Source of the DNA: a bacterium
GTDB taxonomy: Bacteria > Myxococcota_A > Bradymonadia > UBA7976 > UBA1532
DNA: 6,605 nt
NCBI GenBank assembly: GCA_030424955.1
Contig: JAUHVS010000336.1
Span: 1-6,605, forward strand
Direction: 5' to 3'
Both the position numbers and the translations under genes were made by a program. Of the stretch, positions 6,254-6,605 are shown one piece after another (position 1 is the stretch's first letter; each line of letters opens with the position of its first letter). Under the pieces are notes generated by a model that was not told the origin of the DNA, searched no databases, and was given only the letters and a program-made list of their open reading frames with translations.

Positions 6254-6276
6254 AAAAGGATCGCTCGCCGCGATCC
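6254..6276 (-). terminator. Minus-strand hairpin plus TTTT upstream of bcp (attenuator or sRNA terminator candidate)
   Basis: GGATCGC (6258-6264) and GCGATCC (6270-6276) are perfect 7-bp arms with a 5-nt loop. On the minus strand the stem is followed at once by TTTT (6254-6257), the form of a short intrinsic terminator. No minus-strand gene ends here; bcp starts about 110 nt downstream. It could end a short leader or small RNA, or be a protein-binding palindrome. The T-run is short, so termination is uncertain. Confidence 0.35.
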
Positions 6277-6319
6277 GCGGCGGGGCGCTCGACGCCAGGG
6301 GCACCCGCCCCCCTGCCGA

Positions 6320-6337
6320 AGGTCTGGCAGAGGTCTG
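6320..6337 (+). promoter_or_regulatory. 7-4-7 direct repeat next to the -35 box, possible activator site
   Basis: AGGTCTG occurs at 6320-6326 and again at 6331-6337, separated by 4 bp, so the copies are 11 bp apart on the same face of the helix. The second copy ends 2 bases before TTGACA (6340-6345). This spacing is the arrangement bound by OmpR/PhoB-type response regulators, though the sequence is not the classic Pho box. The binder is unknown. Confidence 0.35.
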
Positions 6338-6339
6338 CG

Positions 6340-6369
6340 TTGACAGCCGAGCAGTCTCACGGGAATAGT
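6340..6369 (+). promoter_or_regulatory. Candidate sigma-70-type promoter of the PHP gene
   Basis: A perfect TTGACA (6340-6345) is followed after 18 nt by AATAGT (6364-6369, 4/6 to TATAAT). The predicted start near 6376 leaves about 23 nt before the ATG at 6399. This is the best -35 box in the window and is correctly placed. Confidence 0.55.
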
Positions 6370-6375
6370 GCACGG

Positions 6376-6385
6376 CTTTGCAAAG
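6376..6385. repeat. 10-bp perfect palindrome at the predicted PHP transcription start
   Basis: CTTTGCAAAG is a perfect palindrome that coincides with the predicted transcription start and overlaps the AGGAG ribosome site (6384-6388). It may be a small operator or a chance palindrome. Confidence 0.3.
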
Positions 6386-6398
6386 GAGTCAGCGCGAC

Positions 6399-6605
6399 AT
6401 GGTGGATGGGTCAGCAACCTCGCAGGCGCGGTTCCCCGTTGACCTCCACTGCCACACCACCCGCTCTGACGGCAGCCTCTCCCCGACGGACGTGGTCACC
6501 CTCGCCGCCCGCCGAGGCGTCAAGCACCTGGCCATCACCGATCACGACACCACCGACGGCGTGGCCGAGGCCACCGAGGCCGCGGCGGACCACGACCTCG
6601 AGATC
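6399..6605 (+). CDS. PHP-domain phosphoesterase, N-terminal part (3' end outside window)
   Basis: The first 69 codons are present and the gene runs off the right edge. The start ATG at 6399 has AGGAG (6384-6388) 10 nt upstream. Two PHP metal-binding motifs are visible: DLHCHT with H17 and H19, followed by SDG, and ITDHDT with D48, H49 and D50. The pattern (HTTRSDGSLSP, GVKHLAITDHDTTDGVAEA) closely resembles the TrpH/YciV (RNase AM) group, whose members hydrolyse 3',5'-nucleoside bisphosphates or trim RNA 5' ends. The missing C terminus prevents separating this group from other PHP phosphatases, or from a larger protein with a PHP N terminus. It is divergent from bcp and appears to have its own promoter. 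Confidence 0.85.
   Translation, partial: MVDGSATSQARFPVDLHCHTTRSDGSLSPTDVVTLAARRGVKHLAITDHDTTDGVAEATEAAADHDLEI

Larger units (their letters stand above)
6146..6398. other. Divergent intergenic region between bcp and the PHP gene
   Basis: These 253 bp hold no credible gene. The right part carries the PHP gene promoter, a 7-bp direct repeat and a palindrome. The middle carries a 7-bp hairpin with a minus-strand TTTT. No clear -35/-10 pair for bcp was found, although its promoter should lie here. Confidence 0.6.

Noticed and set aside
6325..6338. Sigma-54-like TGGCAG...TGC upstream of the PHP gene
   Set aside because: The GG-GC spacing is one base short, and a good TTGACA promoter explains the region better.
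4304..6343. Very long plus-strand open frame (679 codons) across the MBL, PilZ, def and bcp genes
   Set aside because: It is antisense to four genes with intact family motifs, shows no domain and has Arg/His/Pro-rich composition. Long shadow frames are common in GC-rich DNA.
6146..6373. N-terminal extension of bcp to 6373
   Set aside because: The extra 76 residues are low-complexity and absent from the BCP family. A good ribosome site precedes the ATG at 6145.
6411..6593. 60-codon minus-strand open frame opposite the PHP gene start
   Set aside because: It is antisense to the clear PHP motifs and has no features of its own.

Overview
This is a very GC-rich, gene-dense stretch of bacterial chromosome with strong G/C preference at third codon positions. 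The long MoxR-linked DUF58 protein, a GAF-containing sigma-54 activator and a stand-alone PilZ protein together suggest a Myxococcota/Deltaproteobacteria-type genome. That placement is inferred from gene content only; there is no rRNA or other marker. I see no phage, IS element, CRISPR, tRNA or rRNA.

Layout. Bases 1-2133 (+ strand) hold the C-terminal half of a MoxR AAA+ ATPase, followed by a DUF58 protein starting at a GTG that overlaps the ATPase stop (GTGA). Together they form a classic MoxR-DUF58 chaperone/activator pair. This unit converges on, and overlaps by 20 bp, a minus-strand pair. That pair is an MBL-fold metallo-hydrolase (3664-4485) and a GAF/AAA+/Fis sigma-54 activator (2114-3667), coupled by a TTGA stop/start overlap. 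Upstream of the pair (4486-4687) is the most interesting non-coding DNA in the window: a good -24/-12 (sigma-54) promoter match, a perfect IHF consensus site and inverted repeats. This suggests a sigma-54-driven, possibly self-activating operon.

Further right, still on the minus strand, are a single-domain PilZ protein (c-di-GMP receptor type), peptide deformylase (def) and a BCP/thiol peroxiredoxin (bcp). A divergent 253-bp intergenic region (6146-6398) then separates bcp from a plus-strand PHP-domain phosphoesterase that runs off the right edge. This region holds a sigma-70-type promoter with a perfect TTGACA, a 7-4-7 direct repeat just upstream of it, a palindrome near the predicted transcription start, and a minus-strand hairpin followed by TTTT.

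Functionally the window mixes housekeeping genes (def, bcp, PHP) with signalling (PilZ, GAF-sigma-54) and protein quality control (MoxR-DUF58). I do not see a clearly new multi-gene system. The best candidate for follow-up is the MBL hydrolase plus GAF-sigma-54 operon with its promoter. A speculative model is that the hydrolase and the GAF domain act on or sense the same small molecule, possibly a cyclic nucleotide.
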